From positions 434,001 to 498,000 of the forward strand of contig CAVWAP010000004.1 in the NCBI GenBank assembly GCA_963753055.1: DNA of 64,000 nucleotides, read 5' to 3'. Below, piece by piece: positions 1 through 9,592 of the stretch. The notes under the pieces were generated by a model. The model had not been told where the DNA came from. It made no database searches and saw only the letters and a list, made by a program, of their open reading frames with translations. This stretch comes from JAUWGC01 sp963753055 (GTDB lineage Bacteria; Bacteroidota; Bacteroidia; Bacteroidales; B18-G4). Each line of letters begins with the position of its first letter. The first letter of the stretch is position 1. The translations under genes and the position numbers were made by a program.

Positions 1-1
1 G

Positions 2-2344
2 GAACTATCCAGTGTATTTGAGTTATTCTTCGTTAATTCAATCGGATTACCATTCAATACTGGAACGGTATTTTATTTTATCTTGCTTATCGGCTTAATC
101 GTATGGGGATTAAAGTATACAAGAAAGAAACAGAAAGTGGTTTTAAACACAGCCATCCTCTCTTTCGTGTTTATTCTCATCGGGTACTCATCTTTCTTTT
201 TATTGATCATCCGGTCGAATGCCAATACACCAATTGATGAGAACAGTCCTGAAGATGCCATTTCCCTGCTTTCTTATCTTAACAGGGAGCAATACGGTGA
301 TTGGCCCTTATTCCATGGCCAGTATTTTAATGCACCTATAGTGGATTATGGTGACAGGTCCCCGGTCTACGTCAAAAATAAGGAAAAAGGGAAATATATT
401 GTGACTGATGACAGGAAAAACTCTGTCCCTGTGTACGATCCAAGGTTCACTACTATTTTCCCGAGGATGTGGAGCGACCAGAAGCCTGAACACCCCAGGA
501 TGTACAAGAGATACATGGGAGATGGTATTCCGGAAAGAGTTACCAAGGCTGATGGCGAAACAGAGATAGTTAAAAAACCCACTTTTGGTGATAACCTTAA
601 CTATTTCTTCTCCTACCAGGTTGGCCATATGTATTTCCGCTATTTTATGTGGAATTTTGCAGGCCGGCAAAATAATATTGAAAGCCAGGGCGAGCCGGAA
701 CACGGTAACTGGATCAGCGGTATTGGTTTTATTGATAACTGGAGGCTGGGAGATCAGAGTAACCTGCCGGAAAGCATGCGTAACCCGGCCCATAATAAAT
801 TCTATTTTCTGCCTTTGATATTAGGTCTGATAGGCTTGTTCTTTCATATGAATACCAATAAAAAAGATGCACTCATTGTTGCACTGCTGTTTTTCATGAC
901 GGGCATAGCCATCATTGTTTACCTTAACCAGTACCCTTTTCAACCCAGGGAAAGGGATTATGCTTATGCCGGGTCTTTCTATGCTTTTTCAATCTGGATT
1001 GGCCTGGGCGTGCTGTCAATATACAATGCTTTATCAAAGAGAATCAAACAGCATCATGCTGTTGCCATTGCCACTACAATGGCCTGCCTGGTCCTGGTGC
1101 CCGGCATCATGGCAAAAGATGGTTGGGATGATCATGACCGGTCAGGAAAATATGCTGCTCTTGATTTTGCAAAGAATTATCTCAATTCCTGTGCCCCTAA
1201 TTCGATTTTGATCACAAACGGGGATAATGATACTTTCCCACTCTGGTATGCACAGGAGGTTGAAGGTGTCAGAACCGATGTCAGGGTTGTAAATTATATG
1301 CTGGCATCCGGATACTGGTATATTCACCAGCTGGGAACAAAGATCTATGATTCGGACCGACTGCCATTTACACTTACGCCCAGGCAGTATGACAAGGGTG
1401 TGAATCAGTATATACCATATTATAACCGGAATTTGCCCGATTATGTTGAAGTGAAGGATATTATTGATTTTATTGCTGATGATAGCGAACGCAGTAAACT
1501 CCCGCTTCAATCAGGGGAGAAGATCAACTATATCCCTACAAAAAGGCTGAAGCTGACCATTGACTCAGCAACAGTCGTTAATAATGGTATCGTTCCTCCA
1601 GAGCTGGCCGATAAGATCGTTCCCGAGATTAAATGGACAATCAGGCAAAATGCCCTTTATAAAAATGACCTGATGTTTCTTGATTTCCTGGCATCCAGCA
1701 ATTGGGACAGGCCAATCTATTTTGCCAATCCTTCCTCAATGAATAAGGTGTTTAATGTAGATAAGTATTGCCACATGGAAGGATTCGTTTATCGCTTCAT
1801 GCCGGTCAAGGCCAAGGAATATATTTCTGGTATCGGCGGAGTCTCAACCGATATTTCATATGATATCATGATGAATAAATGCGATTGGGGTAACTTGAAT
1901 GATCCTGCAGTTACTATTGATAGGGAAACTTACCGAAACTCCAGGATGCCCAAGCAAAACTTCTTGAGATTGGCCCAGGGGCTTATCAATGAAAACAAGC
2001 CGGATTCTGCTATTGCAGTCCTGGACAAATGCATGGAAGTCTTCCCACCGGAAAAATTCCATTTTGACCTGCTTATGCTGCCATTTGCTGAATCATATTA
2101 TGCTGCGGGCTCTAAGGAGAAAGGGAATGAACTGGTTCAAAAGATGTTTGAATTATATTCTGATGACCTGAGGTATTACTTCTCACTTGATCCGGCATTT
2201 ACCGATACTTATTATAAGGAACAGGTTCAGCAAGCTTTTGGCGTAGTCCAACGACTTGGACAAATTGCCAAGGAGAATGGACAAATGGACCTGGGCAACA
2301 GCATAGATTCCAGCCTGATGGAACAACTGGAATTTTACCAATAA
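2..2344 (+). CDS. DUF2723 family membrane protein (5' truncated)
   Basis: The reading frame is already open at the first bases of the window, so the start codon lies upstream; the TTG at 83 is internal. The visible part has hydrophobic segments near its start and again in the middle. These flank a conserved motif, RERDYAYAGSF, which is typical of DUF2723 proteins, a Bacteroidota family of multi-pass membrane proteins with a glycosyltransferase-C-like architecture. The last third is soluble and helical, with TPR-like character. The exact substrate is unknown; a role in glycosylating secreted proteins has been suggested for the family, but this is inference. It converges on lgt with a 16-base gap. 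Confidence 0.85.
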   Translation, partial: ELSSVFELFFVNSIGLPFNTGTVFYFILLIGLIVWGLKYTRKKQKVVLNTAILSFVFILIGYSSFFLLIIRSNANTPIDENSPEDAISLLSYLNREQYGDWPLFHGQYFNAPIVDYGDRSPVYVKNKEKGKYIVTDDRKNSVPVYDPRFTTIFPRMWSDQKPEHPRMYKRYMGDGIPERVTKADGETEIVKKPTFGDNLNYFFSYQVGHMYFRYFMWNFAGRQNNIESQGEPEHGNWISGIGFIDNWRLGDQSNLPESMRNPAHNKFYFLPLILGLIGLFFHMNTNKKDALIVALLFFMTGIAIIVYLNQYPFQPRERDYAYAGSFYAFSIWIGLGVLSIYNALSKRIKQHHAVAIATTMACLVLVPGIMAKDGWDDHDRSGKYAALDFAKNYLNSCAPNSILITNGDNDTFPLWYAQEVEGVRTDVRVVNYMLASGYWYIHQLGTKIYDSDRLPFTLTPRQYDKGVNQYIPYYNRNLPDYVEVKDIIDFIADDSERSKLPLQSGEKINYIPTKRLKLTIDSATVVNNGIVPPELADKIVPEIKWTIRQNALYKNDLMFLDFLASSNWDRPIYFANPSSMNKVFNVDKYCHMEGFVYRFMPVKAKEYISGIGGVSTDISYDIMMNKCDWGNLNDPAVTIDRETYRNSRMPKQNFLRLAQGLINENKPDSAIAVLDKCMEVFPPEKFHFDLLMLPFAESYYAAGSKEKGNELVQKMFELYSDDLRYYFSLDPAFTDTYYKEQVQQAFGVVQRLGQIAKENGQMDLGNSIDSSLMEQLEFYQ

Positions 2345-2360
2345 TTATCCGGGAGAGGAA

Positions 2361-3140
2361 TCAGGCCTTTTTCTTTGGCCAGAATACCGCTACAATTCCA
2401 ACAATAATGAATGGGATACTTAACAGCTGTCCCATATTCAATGTCATTTGTTGTTCAAATGAGACCTGTGGTTCCTTTAAAAATTCTATCAGGAACCTTG
2501 CTGAAAACACGAGAATCATAAACATTCCAAACAGGAAACCTGGTTTGGTGTGCCCTTTTTTCTTCCAGTATGACAGGTACAGAAACAAGAAGATGCCCAG
2601 GTAGGTCAGTGCCTCATAGATCTGTGTTGGATGCCTCGGAATCAGGTCATCTTTGGCGTAGATAAATGCCCATGGAAGGTCAGTAGCTTTACCATATATT
2701 TCGGAATTCATAAGGTTTCCTGTGCGGATAAAAACCCCTCCAAGAGCTACAACAATCGAAATCCTGTCAAATACCCAGATCACCGGTAGCTTATTTCTTT
2801 TGGAGAAGAAGTATAAAGCCAGGATGATACCTATGGCCGCGCCATGGCTTGCCAGTCCCCCCTTCCAGATCATAAGTATTTCCAGGGGGTTATTCAGATA
2901 GTATTCCGGTTCATAGAACAGGCAGTGGCCCAGCCTGGCACCAACTACAGTCGAAATAACCATGTAAGTAGCAAGCTGATCAAGAAGCTTATTCGTTTTG
3001 TCCTCATTCTTGAATATCCGTTGCATAATGAAATACCCAACAATAAAGGCAGAAGCAAATAAAAGTCCATACCAACGGATAGCGAAACTACCGATTCTGA
3101 TCAGTTCAGGATCTGGATTCCAGGTGATGTAATTCAACAT
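2361..3140 (-). CDS. lgt: Prolipoprotein diacylglyceryl transferase
   Basis: Lgt transfers diacylglycerol from phosphatidylglycerol to the lipobox cysteine of prolipoproteins in the inner membrane. The 259-residue protein has the family signatures: GGLASHGAAIG at 94-104 (His99), RTGNLMNSEIYG at 139-150 with the conserved Arg and Glu, and RHPTQIYEA at 169-177, spread over several hydrophobic segments. The frame stays open to 3164, but the Met at 3140 gives the usual Lgt N-terminus, so I chose it. It follows the glycosyltransferase gene on the same strand by about 50 bases and may be cotranscribed with it. The window encodes several predicted lipoproteins that would be its substrates. Confidence 0.95.
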   Translation of the reverse strand: MLNYITWNPDPELIRIGSFAIRWYGLLFASAFIVGYFIMQRIFKNEDKTNKLLDQLATYMVISTVVGARLGHCLFYEPEYYLNNPLEILMIWKGGLASHGAAIGIILALYFFSKRNKLPVIWVFDRISIVVALGGVFIRTGNLMNSEIYGKATDLPWAFIYAKDDLIPRHPTQIYEALTYLGIFLFLYLSYWKKKGHTKPGFLFGMFMILVFSARFLIEFLKEPQVSFEQQMTLNMGQLLSIPFIIVGIVAVFWPKKKA

Positions 3141-3190
3141 AGTTACAGGATTTATGATACGCAAATTTAAAACATAATTGCTGGCAGAAG

Positions 3191-4312
3191 CTATAATTTG
3201 TTAATTAAATCATCCAGGGCCTGGCTCAGTAAGTCATAGTGCTTTCCGTCATGATCCCATACTTTTGGTGTATTTGAGGATAATATTTCTTTGATATTCA
3301 GATCTTTCTGTGATCTACTGTCAAATCCTATCCTGGAAAGATGCCGGGCAAGGTATTCCTGTTCTGTTTGTCCGGGGGTGGGGACCAATGTAGCTTTTCT
3401 TCTTAAAGCATGTAAATCCATTATACTGGAATATCCCGGCCGGCATAGGATATGATCCGCGTTTAGAATGTATTCTTTCAAGCTTCCCTGGTCGAGGTTC
3501 GCAAAAACACTAATCTTATCAGTCATCTGATAATTAGTGTCTTGCTCAGGAAGTCCAAGAGCCACCACAGCTGAAACACCTGATGTTTTGAGTTGATCCA
3601 GGATAATCCTTTCGAATATGCTTCGCTGAGGTTCAGGACCGGAGATAATGGCAAGCAGGTCAATGTTATTGTCCGGCAACTCATTGGATGAATCATCATC
3701 TGGATCCTGGAACCGGGACAAAGGGCCAACAAATGTGGTCTTGATATCAGGTCTGTATTTGTGACTGAGGTCACCGGAAAGATTGTTTTTTCCGGGATAA
3801 TCAGGTATCCAGCATGATGAAAATTTATTAATATATTTTTTATGCATCCTGAACAACAGAGGCCCGAGGACAGATAGCTTCTCAGGTGGCTTGATCATCA
3901 CCTGGTGGGTCATGTAGATGCAAGGGACTTGTTTGTGCCATAGTCCAAACCGGTTATCCGAGATTATTGCATCGAAATGGTGTTCTTGTATTAACTGGTC
4001 CAATAAACGGTGCTCCTGTCGTATCCCAGTGAGTATAGCGGGTAATTGACGGAAGATTTGTCCGGCCATGTTACCTTTTTCAGGATACTGGATGGGGTAT
4101 CCGGGGAACCTGATTAAAGTCAGATCAGGGAAGAAGGATTTCAATAAGGAATAAGGCCTTTGATCGGCTCCAATGACTACTTCTATTTCCCTTTCAAGTA
4201 ATCCCCTTATGATCGGCACACATCGTGTAGCGTGACCAAGGCCCCAATCCAGTGGGCAAATAAATATTTTCTTGTTTTTTTTCAACAATGATGGGCACAA
4301 ATGCTTTCTCAA
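3191..4312 (-). CDS. GT-B fold glycosyltransferase (Glyco_trans_1_3-like)
   Basis: This 373-residue protein has an N-terminal GT-B half beginning FICPLDWGLGHATR, in which the glycine-rich GLGHATR loop is characteristic of MurG/MGDG-synthase-like and related Bacteroidota transferases. The C-terminal half has the nucleotide-sugar binding pattern CRPGYSSIMDLHALRRKATLVPTP. Acceptor and donor cannot be read from the sequence; a cell-envelope glycolipid is plausible. It has no signal peptide and probably acts at the cytoplasmic face of the membrane. It is divergent from dprA, with only about 33 bases between the starts, and lies just upstream of lgt. Confidence 0.75.
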   Translation of the reverse strand: MRKHLCPSLLKKNKKIFICPLDWGLGHATRCVPIIRGLLEREIEVVIGADQRPYSLLKSFFPDLTLIRFPGYPIQYPEKGNMAGQIFRQLPAILTGIRQEHRLLDQLIQEHHFDAIISDNRFGLWHKQVPCIYMTHQVMIKPPEKLSVLGPLLFRMHKKYINKFSSCWIPDYPGKNNLSGDLSHKYRPDIKTTFVGPLSRFQDPDDDSSNELPDNNIDLLAIISGPEPQRSIFERIILDQLKTSGVSAVVALGLPEQDTNYQMTDKISVFANLDQGSLKEYILNADHILCRPGYSSIMDLHALRRKATLVPTPGQTEQEYLARHLSRIGFDSRSQKDLNIKEILSSNTPKVWDHDGKHYDLLSQALDDLINKL

Positions 4313-4345
4313 GGAATAAAATTATAAAAACTATACATAAAGCAT

Positions 4346-5443
4346 ATGGATTCTTTAAAGTATAAAATTGCCCTGATGCTAATACCCAAGGTTGGAAGCA
4401 TTAATGGTAAGAAATTGGTAGCATACTGTGGAGGTGTTGAAGGCATATTCAAAGAAAAGAAGCAGGCCTTATTAAAGATTCCCGGCATCGGCAAATCAAC
4501 AGTGTGGGCTATAAAACAAAAAACTACCATGGAAAGGGTTGAGAAGGAACTTGATTTTATTCAAAAACATGAAATTACACCGCTTTTCTTCCTGGATAAG
4601 GATTACCCCAGGCGCTTGAAACAATGTGTCGACGGCCCCCTCATGCTGTTTTATAAAGGCAGCTGCGATCTTAATGCTAAAAGGATACTGGCAGTTGTTG
4701 GCACGAGAAGGCCCAGCGACCATGGCAAAGCGGCCTGTATCAGGTTCATTGAGGACCTGGCTGATCCTGGCCTGGTTATCGTTAGCGGCCTGGCCTACGG
4801 TATTGATAGCGTCGCACACCGGGCTGCCCTGGATAATGAAATGGAGAGCGTTGCAGTCCTTGCCCATGGCCTTGATATTATCTATCCTGCACAGAACCGT
4901 GAGATCGCAGGCAGAATGTTAGGCCAGGGAGGATTACTGACAGAGTTCTTCAGTAATACCAATCCTGATCGGGAAAATTTCCCAAAAAGAAATCGTATTG
5001 TAGCAGGGATGTCAGATGCTGTACTCGTGATCGAATCTGCGGAAAAAGGAGGGGCATTAATAACAGCTGACATAGCAAATTCATATGACAGGGATGTCTT
5101 TGCCGTACCGGGAAGGTTAACTGATGAAGTTTCAGTAGGCTGTAATTATTTGATAAAATCCAATAAAGCTGCACTGGTCCAGTCGGCTGAAGATATCAAA
5201 TACCTGATGGGATGGGATGATCAACCTGATACTATCGCCGGGAAGCAACATAAAATATTGTTTGACCTGAGCAGGGAAGAAAGCCTTGTTATTGAGGTCC
5301 TTAAACAACATGGCAGCCTTAATATCGACCAGATCTATAACCTGGTGCAATTGGGAACAAGCCAGCTGTCAGCCGTCCTGCTGGGCCTTGAGTTCAAAGG
5401 GGCTATCCGTAATCTTCCTGGGAAAGTCTATAAAATGAACTGA
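4346..5443 (+). CDS. dprA: DNA-processing protein DprA
   Basis: DprA (DprA/Smf) loads RecA on incoming single-stranded DNA during natural transformation. The 365 residues show a helix-hairpin-helix segment near 42-56 (PGIGKS), the Rossmann-like core with VVGTRRPS at 117-124 and SGLAYGID at 147-154, then PKRNRIVAGMSD and the EKGGALITADIA motif. A winged-helix C-terminal domain of the DML1 type follows. Length and domain order match the family. It is divergently placed from the glycosyltransferase and followed by rsgA. DprA alone does not prove competence, since it is conserved in many bacteria not known to transform. Confidence 0.95.
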   Translation: MDSLKYKIALMLIPKVGSINGKKLVAYCGGVEGIFKEKKQALLKIPGIGKSTVWAIKQKTTMERVEKELDFIQKHEITPLFFLDKDYPRRLKQCVDGPLMLFYKGSCDLNAKRILAVVGTRRPSDHGKAACIRFIEDLADPGLVIVSGLAYGIDSVAHRAALDNEMESVAVLAHGLDIIYPAQNREIAGRMLGQGGLLTEFFSNTNPDRENFPKRNRIVAGMSDAVLVIESAEKGGALITADIANSYDRDVFAVPGRLTDEVSVGCNYLIKSNKAALVQSAEDIKYLMGWDDQPDTIAGKQHKILFDLSREESLVIEVLKQHGSLNIDQIYNLVQLGTSQLSAVLLGLEFKGAIRNLPGKVYKMN

Positions 5444-5530
5444 GCCTGGTATTTGCTTCTGGCCATTTCATTTTGCTGGTAATTGAATTAGAAGTATTTT
5501 TGGTTGAACTTAAAGAAATACCCAGAGAAT

Positions 5531-6451
5531 TTGGAAGGGACCGTGATCAGATCTACAGGCAGCTGGTATAACGTTTATACCAATCAAGGCACTGTCATTG
5601 CATGTAAGCTACGGGGATCATTTCGGATGAAAGGGATCAAAACAACTAATCCAATAGCTGTTGGTGATAAGGTTACCTATAATTTGATAAGCGGTGATGA
5701 TACCGGGGTGATAACCAAGATCCAGCCAAGGATTAATTATATCATACGTAAAGCCACCAAACTCTCTAAGTTATCCCATATCATTGCTGCAAATATTGAC
5801 CATGCATTCCTGATTGTTACCCTGGCAGAACCAAGGACATCAACAGGTTTTATTGATCGCTTCCTGGTTACTGCCGAAGCATATCATATTCCTGCCAGCC
5901 TGATTTTTAATAAGTTGGATATATATAATGACGATATGCTGGAAAGCCTGCAATCCCTGACAGAGATATACCAGGATGCTGGTTACCCTTGTCTGCATGT
6001 GTCGGCCCTCAGGGGGGATAATATCGATGCTCTCATAGAGAAGATCAAAGGAAGCATCTCTCTTTTTGCCGGCCATTCCGGTGTTGGTAAATCTGAACTG
6101 ATCAACACTTTACAGCCCGACCTGAACATAAAAACCATGCCTATCTCAGAAATGCACAAGAAAGGGATACATACAACAACATTTGCGGAAATGTTACCGT
6201 TAGATTTTGGTGGTTTCATTATTGATACACCAGGGATAAAAGAATTTGGCCTGTATGATCTTGACAAGGCTACCCTGGCTGAAAGATACCCTGAAATGAG
6301 GGCGCTGATGCCTGATTGTAAATACTATAACTGTACTCATATCCACGAGCCCGGGTGTGCAGTTAAAGAAGCAGTTAAAAAGGGTAAAATATCCGAGACC
6401 CGATATTATAACTACCTGGCTATGAGCCAGTCTGATGAAATGAATCAATAA
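5531..6451 (+). CDS. rsgA: Ribosome small subunit GTPase RsgA
   Basis: RsgA is a circularly permuted GTPase that checks maturation of the 30S subunit. In order the sequence shows an OB-fold N-terminus, G4 motif NKLD (127-130), P-loop GHSGVGKS (181-188), G3 DTPG (232-235), and a zinc knuckle Cys263-x4-Cys268-x-His270-x5-Cys276. There is no ATG in the 5' part of the frame after the in-frame stop at 5489. Candidate starts are TTG 5504 and TTG 5531. I prefer 5531 because the protein then begins (M)EGTVIRSTGSWY, which is where family members normally begin. It is followed after ten bases by the CBS-domain gene. Confidence 0.93.
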   Translation: MEGTVIRSTGSWYNVYTNQGTVIACKLRGSFRMKGIKTTNPIAVGDKVTYNLISGDDTGVITKIQPRINYIIRKATKLSKLSHIIAANIDHAFLIVTLAEPRTSTGFIDRFLVTAEAYHIPASLIFNKLDIYNDDMLESLQSLTEIYQDAGYPCLHVSALRGDNIDALIEKIKGSISLFAGHSGVGKSELINTLQPDLNIKTMPISEMHKKGIHTTTFAEMLPLDFGGFIIDTPGIKEFGLYDLDKATLAERYPEMRALMPDCKYYNCTHIHEPGCAVKEAVKKGKISETRYYNYLAMSQSDEMNQ

Positions 6452-6461
6452 GTTTAAACCA

Positions 6462-7136
6462 ATGATAGCAAAAGCACTGATTACAGATTATATTACACCA
6501 TTAAAAACCTCAGATAAGGGCATTGATGCGCTGGCATCCATGGAAGAATTTAAGGTGAGTCATATGCCCATTGTGAATAATGGAAATTTTCTTGGATTAA
6601 TTTCAGAATATGATGTTTATAATCTGAATGACCCTGAGGAAGCCCTGGGTAACCATACACTTTCAATGCCAGGTGTCTTTATCTATCAGCAAGCAAGTAT
6701 TTATGATATTCTTAAAATTATTAGAGAAAACAATCTTTCATTGGTTCCTGTTGTTGATGCCAAAGAGAAATACCTGGGGGCCATTACGTTAAATAGCCTT
6801 GCTACTTACCTCTCAAAAATATTTTCTGTTGAAAGTCCTGGTGGGATAATTGTTCTTGAGTTGAGCCAGAATGATTATATGCTTTCCGAAATAGCTGGTA
6901 TTGTCGAATCCAATGATGCCAAGGTGATTAACGTATTTATCACATCCTATCCAGATTCGACCAAGCTTGAAGTTGCAATCAAGGTTAGCACCATGGAGAT
7001 TGATAGTATTTTACAAACTTTTAACCGTTACAACTATGTCGTGAAAGCCTCATACTCCGACAAGCATGATTTGTTTGAAGATATGGGTGACAGGTATGAC
7101 GAATTGATGAACTATTTGAATATTGGTGATCAATAA
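6462..7136 (+). CDS. CBS-domain protein
   Basis: The 224-residue protein has two CBS repeats in the first half (about 1-60 and 70-125). The first begins with the usual ALITDYITPLKTSDKGIDAL pattern. The second half (about 130-215) reads like an ACT-type regulatory domain, with VLELSQNDYMLSEIAGIVES. CBS pairs bind adenosyl nucleotides, so a regulatory role responding to AMP/ATP or NAD-type ligands is likely, but the partner is unknown. Its stop codon overlaps the next ATG by one base (TAATG), which suggests translational coupling to the outer-membrane gene. Similar CBS genes lie upstream of nadK in Bacteroidota, as I recall. Confidence 0.85.
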   Translation: MIAKALITDYITPLKTSDKGIDALASMEEFKVSHMPIVNNGNFLGLISEYDVYNLNDPEEALGNHTLSMPGVFIYQQASIYDILKIIRENNLSLVPVVDAKEKYLGAITLNSLATYLSKIFSVESPGGIIVLELSQNDYMLSEIAGIVESNDAKVINVFITSYPDSTKLEVAIKVSTMEIDSILQTFNRYNYVVKASYSDKHDLFEDMGDRYDELMNYLNIGDQ

Positions 7137-8593
7137 TGAGGATATTTTTGCTGGTCATATTTTCCGTAATCATTGTTTACGTAAGTGCTCAGTCTTACCG
7201 TGATACTACATTCTCCATTCCCTATGATTGTAGTGATATCCCCTATAGCGAAGATGATTTTTATATTATTGACAGTATAGTATTATCAGGGAATAAGGTA
7301 ACCAAAGATCATATCATTCTTCGGGAACTTATGTTTTCTAATCATGATACCATTTGTAAGAAATATTTCTCTCAGATCGTGAGTAGAAGTCGTGAGAATC
7401 TGCTTAATACATCATTGTTCAATTTTGTTACGGCTGATACCGTTGCATCAGGGATCCGACCAAATGGCATGTCGGTTAGATTGAAGTTTATTGAGCGCTG
7501 GTATATATGGCCATTACCGATCTTTGAATTGTCTGACAGGAACTTCAATGCCTGGTTGGAAAATATGGATTTATACAGGGTTAGCTATGGGGTGTTTGTT
7601 ACCTGGGACAATTTCAGGGGCAGAAGAGAAAAGCTGGAGTTCACACTGCGTTTTGGTTATGATCAAAAATTTGATTTCTTATACACCATCCCTTATATCG
7701 ACCGGAGAGAGAGGCTGGGGATAGGATTTGGTGCGGGTGTTGCCCTGAACCACGAAGTGGCATACCAGACTGAAAATAATAAACTGGTTTATTATAGGGA
7801 TGAAGCAAACTATGTGAGGAAACAAGGCTTTTCTTACCTGCAATTTTCTTACAGAAAAAATTATTTCAATCTCCACCAGTTAAAGCTCTACTTCAACTAT
7901 GATAATTATGATGATAGCCTGCTGATACTGAATCCTGGATATTCCAGTAACCAAAATCAAATATTAAAGTACTTCTCTATCTATTATGTTTTTAAAAGTG
8001 ATCACAGGGACTCAAAACCATATCCGCTGAAAGGATATTATTTTGATGCCGGATTTGGCAAGATAGGTCTCGGCATCATACCTGATAATGACCTGAATGT
8101 TTTTTATTTTCTGTCAACTTTCCGAAAATACTGGAAGCTTAACGATAGGTTTTATTATGCATTGGGACTGAACTCCAAGTTTTCCAGCAAAGGTGTACAG
8201 CCCTATTTTATAACATGGGGCCTGGGCTATGGCCGTGATTTTGTTCGCTCTTATGAGTTGTATGTAATTGATGGACAAAACTTTGGTCTTTTTAAATCTG
8301 CTCTTAAGTTTGCCATTGTTCCTCCCCGGGTAATCAATCTTAATTTTATACCTACAGAAAAATTCAGCAAGGTACATTATGCTTTTTATGTCAATTTCTT
8401 TACTGATGTAGGATTCGTTTATAATGCTTACCGTGATCCTGAACTGAATAATTATCTCGAAAATGAATTAATGGTTGGTTATGGCATTGGTTTCGATTTT
8501 GTTTCTTATTATGATATTGTCATCCGGCTTGAATTCTCTGCAAATAAAAGGTGGGAGAAAGGAGTATTTATACATTTTCAAGCTCCTATCTAA
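7136..8593 (+). CDS. BamA/TamA-like outer-membrane protein with POTRA domain
   Basis: A signal peptide (MRIFLLVIFSVIIVYVSAQ) precedes one POTRA-like module starting IDSIVLSGNKVTKDHII. The rest is rich in alternating aromatic strands that look like a 16-strand beta barrel (Omp85 surface-antigen family), ending in a hydrophobic/aromatic strand. At 485 residues with a single POTRA it is much smaller than the true BamA encoded 4 kb downstream. It is therefore probably an accessory Omp85 protein whose client is unknown. It is coupled to the CBS gene by a TAATG overlap and is followed by nadK after about 93 bases. Confidence 0.8.
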   Translation: MRIFLLVIFSVIIVYVSAQSYRDTTFSIPYDCSDIPYSEDDFYIIDSIVLSGNKVTKDHIILRELMFSNHDTICKKYFSQIVSRSRENLLNTSLFNFVTADTVASGIRPNGMSVRLKFIERWYIWPLPIFELSDRNFNAWLENMDLYRVSYGVFVTWDNFRGRREKLEFTLRFGYDQKFDFLYTIPYIDRRERLGIGFGAGVALNHEVAYQTENNKLVYYRDEANYVRKQGFSYLQFSYRKNYFNLHQLKLYFNYDNYDDSLLILNPGYSSNQNQILKYFSIYYVFKSDHRDSKPYPLKGYYFDAGFGKIGLGIIPDNDLNVFYFLSTFRKYWKLNDRFYYALGLNSKFSSKGVQPYFITWGLGYGRDFVRSYELYVIDGQNFGLFKSALKFAIVPPRVINLNFIPTEKFSKVHYAFYVNFFTDVGFVYNAYRDPELNNYLENELMVGYGIGFDFVSYYDIVIRLEFSANKRWEKGVFIHFQAPI

Positions 8594-8635
8594 AGAAATG
8601 TTAAAGATTGTTAATCCCTGAACAGAATATTCCTG

Positions 8636-8643
8636 TAATTTTG
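8636..8643 (+). promoter_or_regulatory. Candidate -7 box upstream of nadK
   Basis: TAATTTTG matches the Bacteroidota -7 consensus TAnnTTTG and lies 43 bases before the nadK ATG, in the 93-base gap after the barrel gene. No well-spaced -33 element is visible, so this is a moderate call. Confidence 0.35.
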
Positions 8644-8686
8644 TAAACTTGTATCCGCTTAGGAAATTCGTTATCACGTTTTTACT

Positions 8687-9565
8687 ATGAGAATAGCCAT
8701 ATTTGGAAAAAGAGTTTCAGACAAGAATCTGATATACCTCAAGCAATTGATTCAGAAGCTGGAGTCAAACAATGCCGTATTGAGTATTTATGAGCCTTAT
8801 TATGAGTATGTCAAGGATCTGGTAGATTTTAAGTCTGAGCTAGTTTTGTTTAAAAGCCATGAAGAGTTGGTTGGCAAGACTGATTTCTTGTTTTCAATTG
8901 GCGGAGATGGTACTTTGCTGGACACAGCTACCCTGGTTCGTGATTCAGGAATACCTATTATGGGTATTAACCTGGGACGGTTAGGATTTCTGTCCAGTAT
9001 ATCAAGGAATGAGATAGATGATGCTATCGATGCTATCTATAAAGAAAAGTATGATCTGGACAATAGGACTTTGCTTAGACTGAAAACGGATGACAGTCTG
9101 TTTGGTAATCTGAATTTTGCTTTGAACGATATGACCATCATCAGAAAAAATACTGCATCCCTGATCGTTATTCATATCTGGGTGGATGATGTATTTGTTT
9201 GCACATACTGGGCTGATGGGATCGTTATTGCAACGCCAACAGGCTCTACAGCATATTCACTGAGCAGTGGCGGACCGATACTGACACCTGGCTCTGAAAA
9301 TTTCGTGATTACACCAATTGCGGCGCACAATTTAACAATCCGGCCTATCGTTATATCAGACAAAAGTAAAATCCGGATAAAAGTGGAAGGAAGGGAGGAG
9401 CAATATCTTGTATCATTGGATTCAAGATTCGAAGCTTTTAGCCCTTCTGTTGAATTATTGGTTGAAAAAGAAGAATTCAAGATAAATCTTGTCCAGATAG
9501 CTAACAAGACCTTCTTTAACACAATCCGGGACAAATTGAAATGGGGTCAGGATGTCAGAAACTGA
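8687..9565 (+). CDS. nadK: NAD kinase
   Basis: NadK phosphorylates NAD to NADP in the cytoplasm. The 292-residue protein has the diagnostic GGDGT motif (72-76), followed by the LGRLGFL segment. The NAD-binding region TPTGSTAYSLSSGGP comes near the middle, and a beta-rich C-terminal domain completes the fold. Length is normal. It begins the stretch nadK-porG-uppS-bamA-skp-skp, an arrangement shared by many Bacteroidota, with 27 bases to porG. Confidence 0.96.
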   Translation: MRIAIFGKRVSDKNLIYLKQLIQKLESNNAVLSIYEPYYEYVKDLVDFKSELVLFKSHEELVGKTDFLFSIGGDGTLLDTATLVRDSGIPIMGINLGRLGFLSSISRNEIDDAIDAIYKEKYDLDNRTLLRLKTDDSLFGNLNFALNDMTIIRKNTASLIVIHIWVDDVFVCTYWADGIVIATPTGSTAYSLSSGGPILTPGSENFVITPIAAHNLTIRPIVISDKSKIRIKVEGREEQYLVSLDSRFEAFSPSVELLVEKEEFKINLVQIANKTFFNTIRDKLKWGQDVRN

Positions 9566-9592
9566 TCCGGATGTATTAAAGGAATAATTTTT

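Noticed and set aside
308..793. A 161-residue minus-strand open frame inside the DUF2723 gene.
   Set aside because: It is a shadow of the plus-strand coding sequence, with no protein-like features.
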